Notes: generated by a model from the letters alone, not told the origin. A stretch of DNA of 11,716 nt from CAYGZT01 sp964354445 (GCA_964354445.1 CAYGZT010000005.1:1-11716), one strand, 5' to 3'. Positions 4,381 through 11,241 are shown, counted from the stretch's first letter. Numbers and translations: made by a program.

Positions 4381-4713
4381 CTACGTCCGCTGGAAGACGA
4401 ATGCGTGCCTGTTGAGCAGTGTCTCAGAGATGAAGCTTCTGAGACGCTTTAGGGCTTCGTCATCCATTGGCGGGCATGACCCCAGCTTGAAGAAAACATC
4501 CCTCCCTGAGTACTTGTCCACCGGCGGGTCGATCCGGTACGTCCGGATCCTCCTGTGCCGCAGATCTTCCGTAATCTGGGGGATTGTCCTCTTCACATCG
4601 CTGAGGGTCGATGGGACCTCCGGTTTCTTCCGGTTGTCCCATGTCATACAGCAGATCCTCACCTCCCCGTCGTAGGTTGGGGAGGCAGGCGTAGCGGTTG
4701 TGGCATGGTTCAT
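4381..4713 (-). CDS. Hypothetical protein, unrecognised
   Basis: A 110-aa predicted soluble protein that I do not recognise. It has no signal peptide or membrane segment. It is rich in Arg, Pro and Thr and contains a CC pair in RICCMTWDN, a central TIPQITEDLRHRRIRTYRIDPPVDKYSG and a helical end MDDEALKRLRSFISETLL. It is supported as a real gene by a minus-strand promoter TTGACA-17-TAGAAT (4841-4813), a terminator just after its stop, and an AGGGGG Shine-Dalgarno eight nt before the ATG at 4713. An in-frame ATG at 4740 would add nine residues but sits in a leader hairpin without a clear Shine-Dalgarno. It is a single-gene transcription unit on the opposite strand from most neighbours. Overlapping plus-strand reading frames have no such signals. 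Confidence 0.65.
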   Translation of the reverse strand: MNHATTATPASPTYDGEVRICCMTWDNRKKPEVPSTLSDVKRTIPQITEDLRHRRIRTYRIDPPVDKYSGRDVFFKLGSCPPMDDEALKRLRSFISETLLNRHAFVFQRT

Positions 4714-4731
4714 GCGGTGTTCCCCCTTTCC

Positions 4732-4779
4732 GTTTTCCATTGCAAGGTGGAAACTGGCGGAGGGCAGTGTTTAGCCAGT
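4732..4779 (-). promoter_or_regulatory. Structured 5' leader of the minus-strand gene
   Basis: The predicted leader (about 4806 to 4714) contains two adjacent hairpins: TTTCCA/TGGAAA (4734-4739/4748-4753) and ACTGGC/GCCAGT (4753-4758/4774-4779). The two share base 4753, so they may not be fully formed at once. No known riboswitch is recognised. Confidence 0.4.
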
Positions 4780-4812
4780 GGGCCAAATCCCTCTCTGCGA
4801 GTGCAAGTGGCC

Positions 4813-4841
4813 ATTCTACTACAGACGAGCAAATATGTCAA
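4813..4841 (-). promoter_or_regulatory. Promoter of the minus-strand hypothetical gene
   Basis: On the minus strand TTGACA (4841-4836) and TAGAAT (4818-4813) are separated by 17 bp. The predicted start near 4806 gives a leader of about 93 nt. Confidence 0.75.
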
Positions 4842-4931
4842 CGATTTTTGTGAAAAAGCAAGGAAACATCATGTCTTTTCGTCTCCGGCGTCTTTTCATG
4901 CGGTTTTATGGAAGAGAGTGTGAGAACCAAG

Positions 4932-4937
4932 TATAAT
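4932..4937 (+). promoter_or_regulatory. -10 box of pcm, probably leaderless
   Basis: A perfect TATAAT ends seven nt before the pcm ATG at 4945. No convincing -35 box is seen, and no Shine-Dalgarno precedes the start. Confidence 0.55.
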
Positions 4938-4944
4938 AAAAACG

Positions 4945-5607
4945 ATGATTCATTCAAATGAAGAACTGATCGAAGAACTTGTTGATCTGGGGTACCTCAA
5001 GAGCGAGCGGTTGATCGAGGCCTTCCGCGCCATAAATCGCAAGGACTTTGTTCCTCCCGATGTGCTGGGTGTCGCCTATATCAACGAGCCGCTTCCCATC
5101 GGCTACGGGCAAACCATCTCTCAGCCGCTGACGGTGGCGTTTATGCTGGAGCTTCTGGATTTGCGGGGAGGAGACAAGGTACTTGAAATCGGTTCGGGGT
5201 CGGGATGGCAGACCGCGCTGATTGCGCACATGATTGAGCTTGCGGGCGGCGCGGCGCAGGACCCGGACGGCAGGTACGGAATGGTCGCGATGGAAATAAT
5301 CCCTCAGCTTGCCAGTATGACGAAGAAAAACATAACGCCGCACGGGTTTATCGAGAGGGGAATTGTACGGGTGGTTTTGGGGGACGGCTCTCTGGGGTAC
5401 GAAGGGGAGGCGCCGTATGACAAGATAATCGCCGCTGCGGCGGCTGATGGGATTCCCGAGAGCTGGAAAGAGCAACTGAAAATCGGCGGGCGGATCGTAG
5501 CGCCGGTGCGGCACAGCATTGTGGTGCTGGACAAGAAAGACAAAAAAGAATTTGAGCAGAAAGAATTTTTTGGATTCGCGTTCGTCCCATTAGTGAAAGA
5601 AAAATGA
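4945..5607 (+). CDS. pcm: Protein-L-isoaspartate O-methyltransferase
   Basis: Transfers a methyl group from S-adenosylmethionine to L-isoaspartyl residues in damaged proteins, starting their repair (EC 2.1.1.77). The 220-aa protein shows the family hallmarks: the substrate-side motif PIGYGQTISQP at residues 51-61, SAM motif I VLEIGSGSGWQTA at 79-91, an acidic residue at Glu117 in VAMEIIP, GDGSLGY at 146-152 and PYDKIIAAAA at 157-166. The SAM-binding region holds a short insert (about 98-112, rich in Gly, Ala and Asp), and the C-terminus is lysine-rich. A -10 box immediately upstream suggests a leaderless single-gene transcript. It is divergent from the minus-strand hypothetical gene, with about 230 nt between start codons. 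Confidence 0.94.
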   Translation: MIHSNEELIEELVDLGYLKSERLIEAFRAINRKDFVPPDVLGVAYINEPLPIGYGQTISQPLTVAFMLELLDLRGGDKVLEIGSGSGWQTALIAHMIELAGGAAQDPDGRYGMVAMEIIPQLASMTKKNITPHGFIERGIVRVVLGDGSLGYEGEAPYDKIIAAAAADGIPESWKEQLKIGGRIVAPVRHSIVVLDKKDKKEFEQKEFFGFAFVPLVKEK

Positions 5608-5639
5608 AAATTGTGAACACCTGGCACTCCTAGGTTTTA

Positions 5640-5668
5640 TTGACAGAGCTGTATAGTAGTGGTACGGT
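5640..5668 (+). promoter_or_regulatory. Promoter and strong ribosome site of the exported hypothetical
   Basis: A perfect TTGACA (5640-5645) is followed at 17 bp by a weak -10 TACGGT (5663-5668). A near-ideal Shine-Dalgarno AAAGGAGG ends at 5690, five nt before the ATG at 5696. This is the strongest ribosome site in the window. Confidence 0.5.
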
Positions 5669-5695
5669 GGCGGCAGCAAATGAAAGGAGGTTGCC

Positions 5696-6304
5696 ATGAA
5701 AAAGGTGGTGGCAACTTTAGTTGTCGTGTTAGCGCTGGCGGCGGCGGCATCGGCGGAGGAGATCAAGCCTTGTCGGCTGATGCGGGATCCGGTTGATCCG
5801 GCGGGAGTGGTGGATTGGCAGAAGTTTTGTCTCTTCACCACCCAAGAGCCGGTAAACGTCGAAATGTCCACAGGTTCGGGCAAGCTGGTGAAGTGCGAAC
5901 TCCAACCGGGAACGTCGGTGCTCACCGATGTTCAATCCGGCGAGTGGCTAAGTGTCCGGGCGTGCTTCAACACATTCCCTCTCGGCTTTAGGCCGGATGT
6001 GCGTGGACGTCTGGACTGCGCGTCTCCTCCGGAAGTGAAAGAAGTGCGTGTCGCCGAGCGACAGCCGTATCTCACTGCCGAGGATATAGAGAAAGCGGTG
6101 AAAAAAGTGCTGGAAAAACGGACACCGACTCCTGAGCCATTACCACCACCGCTTCAGAAAGAACCTTCGTGGTTTCGGCTTCACTGGAAAGGAGTGACGG
6201 TGGGAGGGGGTATCGCCGGCGCGTTCATCTATCTTTTGACACGAGGACATGACCATCCTCATCATCGTTCGCATGGGGGACCCGACAATCCTCCTCTTCC
6301 CTGA
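5696..6304 (+). CDS. Exported hypothetical protein with C-terminal membrane helix and His-rich tail
   Basis: A 202-aa protein with no family that I recognise. Residues 1-20 are a Sec signal peptide (MKKVVATLVVVLALAAAASA) with predicted cleavage before EEIKPC. The mature N-terminal region (21-110) has five cysteines (26, 45, 67, 90, 108), which suggests a disulfide-stabilised or metal-binding domain; it contains a beta-rich stretch like a bacterial SH3 fold (EPVNVEMSTGSGKLVKCELQ ... GEWLSVRACF), a tentative reading. A helical stretch (127-141) and a proline-rich linker (143-153) follow. Residues about 167-182 form a membrane helix, then a short tail with six His (185, 187, 189, 190, 193 and nearby Asp). 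It has its own promoter and strong ribosome site. A hairpin at 6318-6358 follows. Confidence 0.8.
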   Translation: MKKVVATLVVVLALAAAASAEEIKPCRLMRDPVDPAGVVDWQKFCLFTTQEPVNVEMSTGSGKLVKCELQPGTSVLTDVQSGEWLSVRACFNTFPLGFRPDVRGRLDCASPPEVKEVRVAERQPYLTAEDIEKAVKKVLEKRTPTPEPLPPPLQKEPSWFRLHWKGVTVGGGIAGAFIYLLTRGHDHPHHRSHGGPDNPPLP

Positions 6305-6317
6305 ATGCGCACTAAAA

Positions 6318-6358
6318 GGCCTGCCGGAAAATGCTTGAATGAGCTTTCCGTGCAGGCC
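6318..6358 (+). terminator. Strong hairpin after the exported hypothetical
   Basis: GGCCTGC-CGGAAA (6318-6330) pairs with TTTCCG-T-GCAGGCC (6345-6358) with one bulged T; an inner GCT/AGC can also form. No T-run follows, so termination is likely but not certain. Confidence 0.6.
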
Positions 6359-6408
6359 CCACCTCTAAAATTCCGAGCATTGCTCTTTCTCGGGGGTTTG
6401 GAAGTGGG
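6358..6408 (+). repeat. Second imperfect hairpin before the FN3 gene promoter
   Basis: CCCAC (6358-6362) pairs with GTGGG (6404-6408). CTAAA/TTTGG-type pairs and CCGAG/CTCGG (6373-6377/6389-6393) continue the stem with two mismatches. It abuts the promoter at 6412 and may insulate it from upstream transcription. Confidence 0.4.
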
Positions 6409-6411
6409 ATA

Positions 6412-6440
6412 TTGACATTTTTTTGGTAGTATGCTATAAT
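6412..6440 (+). promoter_or_regulatory. Consensus promoter of the first FN3 gene
   Basis: TTGACA (6412-6417), a 17-bp spacer and TATAAT (6435-6440) preceded by TGC form an extended -10 promoter matching consensus at every position. This predicts very high expression. Start near 6447. Confidence 0.9.
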
Positions 6441-6470
6441 CCTCCCCGTTGTCACAAAAGTTTCAGCACT

Positions 6471-8783
6471 ATGAACAACCTTCTAAAAAAGACAATTTTC
6501 TCGGCAAGCGTCGTGCTTGCAACTGCGGCGGTGCTTATGCCCGTTCCGTTGTTTGCAGCCGGCGTGCCCAATGTAATCACGGAATCGGCGACCAATGTGT
6601 CGCAGAATTCCGCTACCGTCAACGGTCAGGTTAACCCCAACGAAGCTGCCACCAGCTACTGGTTTGAGTGGGGAACTGGCACTTCGCTTGGCAATACCAC
6701 CGCTGCTCAGAGCGTTGGTTCCGCCTCGTACCAGATTCCGGTTTCGGCGGGAATTGCGGGATTGCAGACACAGACCACGTACTACTTCCGCACGGTTGCC
6801 CAAAACCAGTACGGTACTTCGTACGGAACCATCTTTAGTTTCTCGACCACTGCGTGCTGTGGGGGAGGCGGCCAGAATACCGCGCCTACCGTTACAACCG
6901 ATCCGGCGTCCAACATTTCGACAAATACCGCAACGTTTAACGGACGCGTGAATCCCAACAGCGCAGCTACCTCATACTGGTTTGAGTGGGGGAGAACAAC
7001 GTCGCTTGGTAATTCTACACAAGTGCAGTCAGCCGGGTCAGGTTCTTCTCTGTTCAGCGTGCTGCAGAGTAATAATGCTTTGCAGTCGAACACCACTTAT
7101 TATTTCCGTGCGGTTGCGCAAAATCAGTACGGAACGACCTACGGCTCCATTTTGAGCTTTGTCACCAATACCGGCGGTGGGGGCGGCGGCAGTTCACCGG
7201 CCGTACTTACCAGTCCCGCGACCAATATTTCGCAGAATGTTGCCACGCTCAATGGACAGGTCAATCCCAACGGCTGGCAGACATCCTACTGGTTTGAGTG
7301 GGGGACTAGTCAGTCGCTTGGCAACACCACCGGCGCGCAATCGCTCGGGTCGGGAACATCATACCTGGCTGTTTTCAACAGCATTTCCGGTCTTCAATCG
7401 AATGTCACCTACTACTTCCGCGTGGTTGCGCAGAATCAGTACGATACGGTTCGCGGAAGCATTCTGAGCTTTTCGACTGGCTTTGGCGGAGGCGGTGGCG
7501 GCAACGCACCCTCGGTTCAAACCAACAGCGCGACCAATGTTTCCTACAACAGCGCGACGCTCAACGGCTACGTGAATAATAATAACGACGGCGCACTATA
7601 CGTGTGGTTTGAGTACGGCCCCAGCTACGGCTCGCTCTCATACACTACCAGTCAGCGGTATATTGGAAGCTGGAACATCAATCAGAATTTCTCGGACACC
7701 GTTTCCAGTCTGAGCAACCGTACCACGTACTACTTCCGTGCGGTTGCGCGCAACGATGCGGGCACCTACTACGGGCAGACGCTGAGTTTTGTCGCCGGCG
7801 GTTCTTGCTACGGCGGCTCGTGCGGGCAGTACGGATATTATGGATACGGCTATGGACAACAGCCGTCGGTAGTCACCAATCCAGCGACATTTATCGGTCA
7901 GAATTTCGCGCTACTCAACGGTCAGGTTAATCCCAACGGTTATACGGCAAATGCGTGGTTTGAGTACGGAACCACCATGTCACTGGGTTCGCAGACGCCC
8001 AATCAATCGGTGGGGAGCGGCAGCAATCTCTCTCCGCTTGCGTATGCCCTGTCCGGATTGTTTCCCAATACCACCTACTACTTCCGCGCGGTTGCTCAGG
8101 GTCAGGGAAATACCGCATACGGTTCAATCTTGAGTTTTGTTACAACCCAAACAACCGTTATCACCCAGCCGACCGTGATTCAGTCGCCGGTGGTTGTACA
8201 ACCCTCCGTTGTTGTCAGGGGAGGCACTGTCGCGGGTGCGACGGGGCTCTCGTGCGTACTTCTGGTGCCCGCGCTGAACGTATCGTCGCTTGCCGAGCAA
8301 GGAGAGTTCGTGTATACCGTCACCTACCGCAACGGCTGCTCATATCCGCTCAACAACGCATTCCTGAAAGTCATTCTTCCTACCGAGGTTGAGTTCATTG
8401 ACACCAACTATCCGTTCTTCAATCGCGACGCCAACGGAATCTCGTACAATCTGGGAGCCGTTTCATCCGGTTATCAGTCGGCAATCAGCATTCACGGTCG
8501 TGTAAGAAGCGGCGTTTCGGTCGGGAGCACGCTCATTTTCAGCGCGGTACTCAACTTCACCGACAACAACGATCGTTTTCAATCCATCAGCGCGTACCTG
8601 ACCGCGACAATCGGACAGATCCGCACGCTTTCCGCGACGATCTTTGACGCTGTGCGCAATCTCTTCGGCAACTGGCTGTTTGATCTGATTCTGATCCTCC
8701 TGGTTTTGTTCCTGGTCTGGTGGATATTCTTCCGGCGTGAGCGCGAAGATGAAATCGAGCGCGTTGACGTTCTCAAAGAGTAA
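6471..8783 (+). CDS. Membrane-anchored surface protein with five FN3-like repeats and a DUF11-like domain
   Basis: A 770-aa exported protein. Residues 1-30 are a signal peptide ending PLFAAG. Five FN3-like modules of about 100 aa follow (roughly 32-129, 138-231, 242-337, 346-446, 464-558), each with the pattern NSATVNGQVNPN ... SYWFEWG ... TTYYFRAVAQNQYG ... GSILSF. Modules 1-4 are separated by poly-Gly linkers. A Tyr/Gly-rich linker with two Cys (about 443-463) precedes module 5. Residues about 593-715 resemble a DUF11-type beta domain (EFVYTVTYRNGCSYPLNN ... FSAVLNFTD). Residues about 734-755 are a membrane helix followed by FFRRERED. This fits a cell-surface adhesin or stalk protein held by its C-terminal helix; the partner is unknown. 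The ATG at 6471 was chosen because the promoter start lies near 6447 and the signal peptide begins there. No Shine-Dalgarno is seen. Confidence 0.9.
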   Translation: MNNLLKKTIFSASVVLATAAVLMPVPLFAAGVPNVITESATNVSQNSATVNGQVNPNEAATSYWFEWGTGTSLGNTTAAQSVGSASYQIPVSAGIAGLQTQTTYYFRTVAQNQYGTSYGTIFSFSTTACCGGGGQNTAPTVTTDPASNISTNTATFNGRVNPNSAATSYWFEWGRTTSLGNSTQVQSAGSGSSLFSVLQSNNALQSNTTYYFRAVAQNQYGTTYGSILSFVTNTGGGGGGSSPAVLTSPATNISQNVATLNGQVNPNGWQTSYWFEWGTSQSLGNTTGAQSLGSGTSYLAVFNSISGLQSNVTYYFRVVAQNQYDTVRGSILSFSTGFGGGGGGNAPSVQTNSATNVSYNSATLNGYVNNNNDGALYVWFEYGPSYGSLSYTTSQRYIGSWNINQNFSDTVSSLSNRTTYYFRAVARNDAGTYYGQTLSFVAGGSCYGGSCGQYGYYGYGYGQQPSVVTNPATFIGQNFALLNGQVNPNGYTANAWFEYGTTMSLGSQTPNQSVGSGSNLSPLAYALSGLFPNTTYYFRAVAQGQGNTAYGSILSFVTTQTTVITQPTVIQSPVVVQPSVVVRGGTVAGATGLSCVLLVPALNVSSLAEQGEFVYTVTYRNGCSYPLNNAFLKVILPTEVEFIDTNYPFFNRDANGISYNLGAVSSGYQSAISIHGRVRSGVSVGSTLIFSAVLNFTDNNDRFQSISAYLTATIGQIRTLSATIFDAVRNLFGNWLFDLILILLVLFLVWWIFFRREREDEIERVDVLKE
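6564..8150 (+). repeat. Five tandem FN3-like coding modules
   Basis: Modules of about 290-350 bp recur at about 6564, 6882, 7195, 7506 and 7860. A near-identical core around CTACTGGTTTGAGTGGGG recurs at about 6657, 6975 and 7287, and a second around TACTACTTCCG recurs near the end of each module. Modules 4 and 5 are more diverged. Confidence 0.8.
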
Positions 8784-8826
8784 GCGCTCCTGTCCGTCAC
8801 GCAAGCAAAGATTATCGGAAAAAAAT

Positions 8827-8869
8827 ATCAAACCAAAAACCCTTCCTCGCGAGGGGTTTTTGGTTTGAT
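8827..8869 (+). terminator. Terminator after the first FN3 gene
   Basis: A perfect 16-bp stem (8827-8842/8854-8869) with an 11-nt loop. It contains AAAAACCC/GGGTTTTT, so it can act in both directions. Confidence 0.9.
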
Positions 8870-8889
8870 GGAGAGAGGAAGCACGATTA

Positions 8890-8918
8890 TTGACGGCTAG
8901 ACACTTCCGTGCTATACA
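8890..8918 (+). promoter_or_regulatory. Promoter of the second FN3 gene
   Basis: TTGACG (8890-8895), a 17-bp spacer and an extended -10 TGC-TATACA (hexamer 8913-8918). The design matches the promoter of the first FN3 gene, which suggests co-regulation by the housekeeping sigma factor. Start near 8925. Confidence 0.8.
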
Positions 8919-8954
8919 AGATGAGCTTTCCTATATCAGTAAGTGATGTTGTCT

Positions 8955-10415
8955 ATGAAAAAATCTACTTTGTATTACATTGCAGGAACACTGTTCGCGG
9001 TGCTCATTACCGTTCCTCTCTCGTCTTTTGCGATAGAATCCGCGCAGTTTAACACCGATCCGCAGGACGCCCCGACGCTTCAGGTCACTAACTATACAAA
9101 GAATCCCCAGTGTTCGACGTGTTGGGCTTCCAGCATCTTGGATGTGAAACCCAGCGACACCGTCAGTTTTGCATTTTATTATCACAACACCGGCACCGCT
9201 TCCGCTCTCGATACTCGCGCACAGCTTTCGTTTACCAACAACACGGCATCGGTGAATGCAAACGGAAAATTATGGGCGCAGAATGCATCGGCGGTGTACG
9301 GCAGCGCAACGGTCAGCGCGGCTCCCGGCTGCACGATTGCACTCAACCCGCTCGTTAACGAATACGGTCTTGGAGATGTTGCGCCCGGCTGGGACGGCTC
9401 TGGGTACCTCGTGGTTCGATTTCAAATAACCGGCCAATGTCAGCCGACGGCAACGATGCCGACCGTAATCACCGATCCGGCCACGAACATCTCTGCCGGC
9501 TCGGCAACGCTCAACGGTCAGGTGAATCCCAACAGTGCTCAAACCTCATACTGGTTTGAGTGGGGCAAAACGGTATCGCTGGGGAATACCAGCGCTGCGC
9601 AATCGCTGGGATCGGGGGGGAATCTCTCTCCGGTTTCGGCCGGCATCGTAGGACTTTTGGCAAATACCACATACTACTTCCGGGCGGTTGCTCAAAATCA
9701 GTACGGAATCTCGCAGGGAACAATTTTGAATTTCACAACCGGCACGTGCTGTGGAGGCGGCGGGGGCGGCGTGACACCGCTCGTGTTGACCAATCCGGCC
9801 ACCAACATCAGCAACAACACCGCAACCCTCAACGGTCAGATCAACCCCAACGGCGCAGCCACCTCATACTGGTTTGAGTGGGGCAAGACCACCACCCTGG
9901 GCAATTCAAGCGCAGGCCAGGGTGTGGGCTCCGGCTCCACCTTCACGCCGGTCTCCTCATCCATCGCCAATCTCTTGGCGGGCACCACCTACTACTTCCG
10001 CCTCGTGGGACAGAACCAATACGGCATCAGCTACGGCTCCATCCTCTCCTTCACGACCGGTTCCAACGGCGGGGGAGGCGGCGGGGGCGGCGTGACACCG
10101 CTGGCGATAACAAAACCGGCAACCAACGTGAGTTCGAACACCGCGACACTCAATGGAGAAGTAAATCCCAACGGCGCAGCCACCTCATACTGGTTTGACT
10201 GGGGGAAAACTACGAATTTTGGAAACTCCACCGCAGGTCAGAGCGTGGGTTCCGGGTCATCGAACGTTCAAGTTGCTTCTACGATCAGTGCGCTGTTACC
10301 CGGCACGGTGTACTACTTCCGTCTTGTTGGCCAAAACCAGTACGGCGTAGTGTACGGAGCGATCTTGAGTTTTGCGACGACTGCGTGCGGTGGAACGTCA
10401 GGTTGTTCGCAGTAA
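8955..10415 (+). CDS. Secreted protein with N-terminal beta domain and three FN3-like repeats
   Basis: A 486-aa exported protein, related to the preceding gene. Residues 1-24 are a signal peptide (MKKSTLYYIAGTLFAVLITV...). Residues about 25-165 form a separate domain with CSTC and other Cys, beta-rich (SDTVSFAFYYHNTGTASALDTRAQLSF), like a DUF11/CARDB-type fold. Three FN3-like modules follow (about 168-265, 273-369, 380-478) with the same SYWFEWG and TTYYFRxVxQNQYG motifs and poly-Gly linkers. The chain ends in ACGGTSGCSQ with no membrane helix or known sorting signal, so it is probably released or held by partners. The start is uncertain: GTG at 8943 and ATG at 8946 are in frame and would add up to four residues; 8955 gives the standard MKK signal peptide. 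No Shine-Dalgarno is seen. It has its own promoter and terminator. Confidence 0.88.
   Translation: MKKSTLYYIAGTLFAVLITVPLSSFAIESAQFNTDPQDAPTLQVTNYTKNPQCSTCWASSILDVKPSDTVSFAFYYHNTGTASALDTRAQLSFTNNTASVNANGKLWAQNASAVYGSATVSAAPGCTIALNPLVNEYGLGDVAPGWDGSGYLVVRFQITGQCQPTATMPTVITDPATNISAGSATLNGQVNPNSAQTSYWFEWGKTVSLGNTSAAQSLGSGGNLSPVSAGIVGLLANTTYYFRAVAQNQYGISQGTILNFTTGTCCGGGGGGVTPLVLTNPATNISNNTATLNGQINPNGAATSYWFEWGKTTTLGNSSAGQGVGSGSTFTPVSSSIANLLAGTTYYFRLVGQNQYGISYGSILSFTTGSNGGGGGGGGVTPLAITKPATNVSSNTATLNGEVNPNGAATSYWFDWGKTTNFGNSTAGQSVGSGSSNVQVASTISALLPGTVYYFRLVGQNQYGVVYGAILSFATTACGGTSGCSQ
9456..10390 (+). repeat. Three tandem FN3-like coding modules
   Basis: Modules start at about 9456, 9771 and 10092. 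Modules 2 and 3 share long identical stretches, for example the linker/start GGCGGCGTGACACCGCT at about 9766 and 10087, and the GGCGCAGCCACCTCATACTGG region. This indicates recent duplication or gene conversion. Confidence 0.8.
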
Positions 10416-10430
10416 AAAGACACGGGCAGT

Positions 10431-10476
10431 GACAGGCAGAGAAACGGCCGGCATACGTCAGCCGTTTCTCTCTGTC
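10431..10476 (+). terminator. Hairpin terminator after the second FN3 gene
   Basis: GACAG-GC-AGAGAAACGGC (10431-10448) pairs with GCCGTTTCTCT-CTGTC (10461-10476): 16 bp with a two-nt bulge and a 12-nt loop. Only a short T-rich tail follows, directly ahead of the rplJ promoter. Confidence 0.65.
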
Positions 10477-10479
10477 CGA

Positions 10480-10508
10480 TTGACTTTACGGCGAAGAGCG
10501 CGTATTAT
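10480..10508 (+). promoter_or_regulatory. Promoter of rplJ-rplL
   Basis: TTGACT (10480-10485) and TATTAT (10503-10508) with a 17-bp spacer. The predicted start near 10515 gives a leader of about 185 nt. Confidence 0.75.
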
Positions 10509-10520
10509 GTTTTTTACGAT

Positions 10521-10602
10521 CCGCAGACCGCAGGTGTCCCGAGCAAAACCGACTCAAGCTGATCGAGCGAGGGACTTAATCTCCTGCCGAGGATTCTGGT
10601 GA
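10521..10602 (+). promoter_or_regulatory. L10 leader (ribosomal protein autoregulatory RNA)
   Basis: The RNA has the L10-leader layout: GCAGG (10530-10534) pairs with CCTGC (10583-10587), GTCCC (10536-10540) with GGGAC (10571-10575), with a kink-turn-like TTAATCT on the 3' side and the conserved CCTGCCGAGGAT. In known cases the L10-L12 complex binds this RNA and represses its own operon. A terminator-like hairpin (10663-10685) lies between it and rplJ. Confidence 0.85.
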
Positions 10603-10662
10603 GTTTTTCCGGGTTTATCCCGCCCGCCCCCGAGCGAAATCGAAGGGGACTCATCAAAGGAC

Positions 10663-10685
10663 TGCGATCGAAAGGTCGCGTTTTT
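10663..10685 (+). terminator. Attenuator hairpin ahead of rplJ
   Basis: TGCGATC (10663-10669) pairs with GGTCGCG (10674-10680) around a GAAA tetraloop and is followed by TTTTT. It ends 15 nt before the rplJ ATG, so it would stop transcription before the gene unless prevented. It is the natural output of the L10 leader. Confidence 0.75.
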
Positions 10686-10699
10686 GTTTGCAGAAAGCT

Positions 10700-11206
10700 A
10701 TGAGATCAAAAACACAAAAAACACAGGATATTCGCCAGAGCGAAGAACTGCTCGAGCAGGCACAGTCGCTGGTGCTGGTTGATTTCTTCAAGACGCCGGC
10801 CAACGAGATGAATGCGCTGCGCCGCACGCTTGAACAGACCAAAGCCACGCTGAAGGTGATTAGAAAGACACTCCTCGCGCTCGTGATGAAAAAACACAAC
10901 ATTCCTCTCGATGTAACGGGCCTGAGAGGTCAGGTGGGAATTGTGTTTGCTCCCGGTCAGATAACAGAGCCCGCGAGCGTTATCGCGCGTTTTGTCAGAG
11001 AGAAAGGAAAATCGCTTGAGGCGTTTGTGATGGTAGCCGGTTGTGACGTAAAGACGCAGAGCATCTACAGTGCGGTGGAGATGACTGTAATCGGCAATCT
11101 CCCGCCGCGCGACGTGCTGCTGGGGCAGCTTGCGTGGACGATTATCGCACCGCTTCGCTCGCTTGCGTATGTTCTGCAAAAGGTTGCCGAGCAGCGACAA
11201 TCGTAG
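10700..11206 (+). CDS. rplJ: 50S ribosomal protein uL10
   Basis: Base of the ribosomal stalk: binds 23S rRNA and carries bL12 dimers on its C-terminal helix. The 168-aa protein has the expected N-terminal domain (SLVLVDFFKTPANEMNALRRTL near 27-48, then KATLKVIRKTLLALVM) and LRGQVGIVFAPGQITEPASVI in the middle. The C-terminus, LLGQLAWTIIAPLRSLAYVLQKVAEQR, is the bL12-binding helix. The ATG at 10700 fits better than an in-frame TTG at 10688, which is next to the attenuator T-run. It is preceded by an L10 leader and followed after 35 nt by rplL. rplK and rplA, usual upstream partners, are absent; FN3 genes take their place. Confidence 0.95.
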   Translation: MRSKTQKTQDIRQSEELLEQAQSLVLVDFFKTPANEMNALRRTLEQTKATLKVIRKTLLALVMKKHNIPLDVTGLRGQVGIVFAPGQITEPASVIARFVREKGKSLEAFVMVAGCDVKTQSIYSAVEMTVIGNLPPRDVLLGQLAWTIIAPLRSLAYVLQKVAEQRQS

Positions 11207-11241
11207 ATTTCGGTTAATTCATTGCGTACTCTATATTGACT

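Noticed and set aside
4268..4675. Plus-strand reading frame of 135 codons
   Set aside because: It overlaps the minus-strand gene that has promoter, ribosome site and terminator; it has none itself and begins beside the tRNA-Trp promoter.
6423..6470. TTG start at 6423 for the first FN3 protein
   Set aside because: It lies inside the promoter, upstream of the transcription start; the signal peptide begins at 6471.
6564..10390. CRISPR array or noncoding tandem repeat
   Set aside because: The periodicity of about 300 bp is protein-coding FN3 modules with linkers, not short direct repeats with spacers.
11232..11237. Separate leaderless promoter for rplL (TATATT)
   Set aside because: The box ends only four nt before the ATG, too close to give a start at or before the codon; cotranscription with rplJ is expected.
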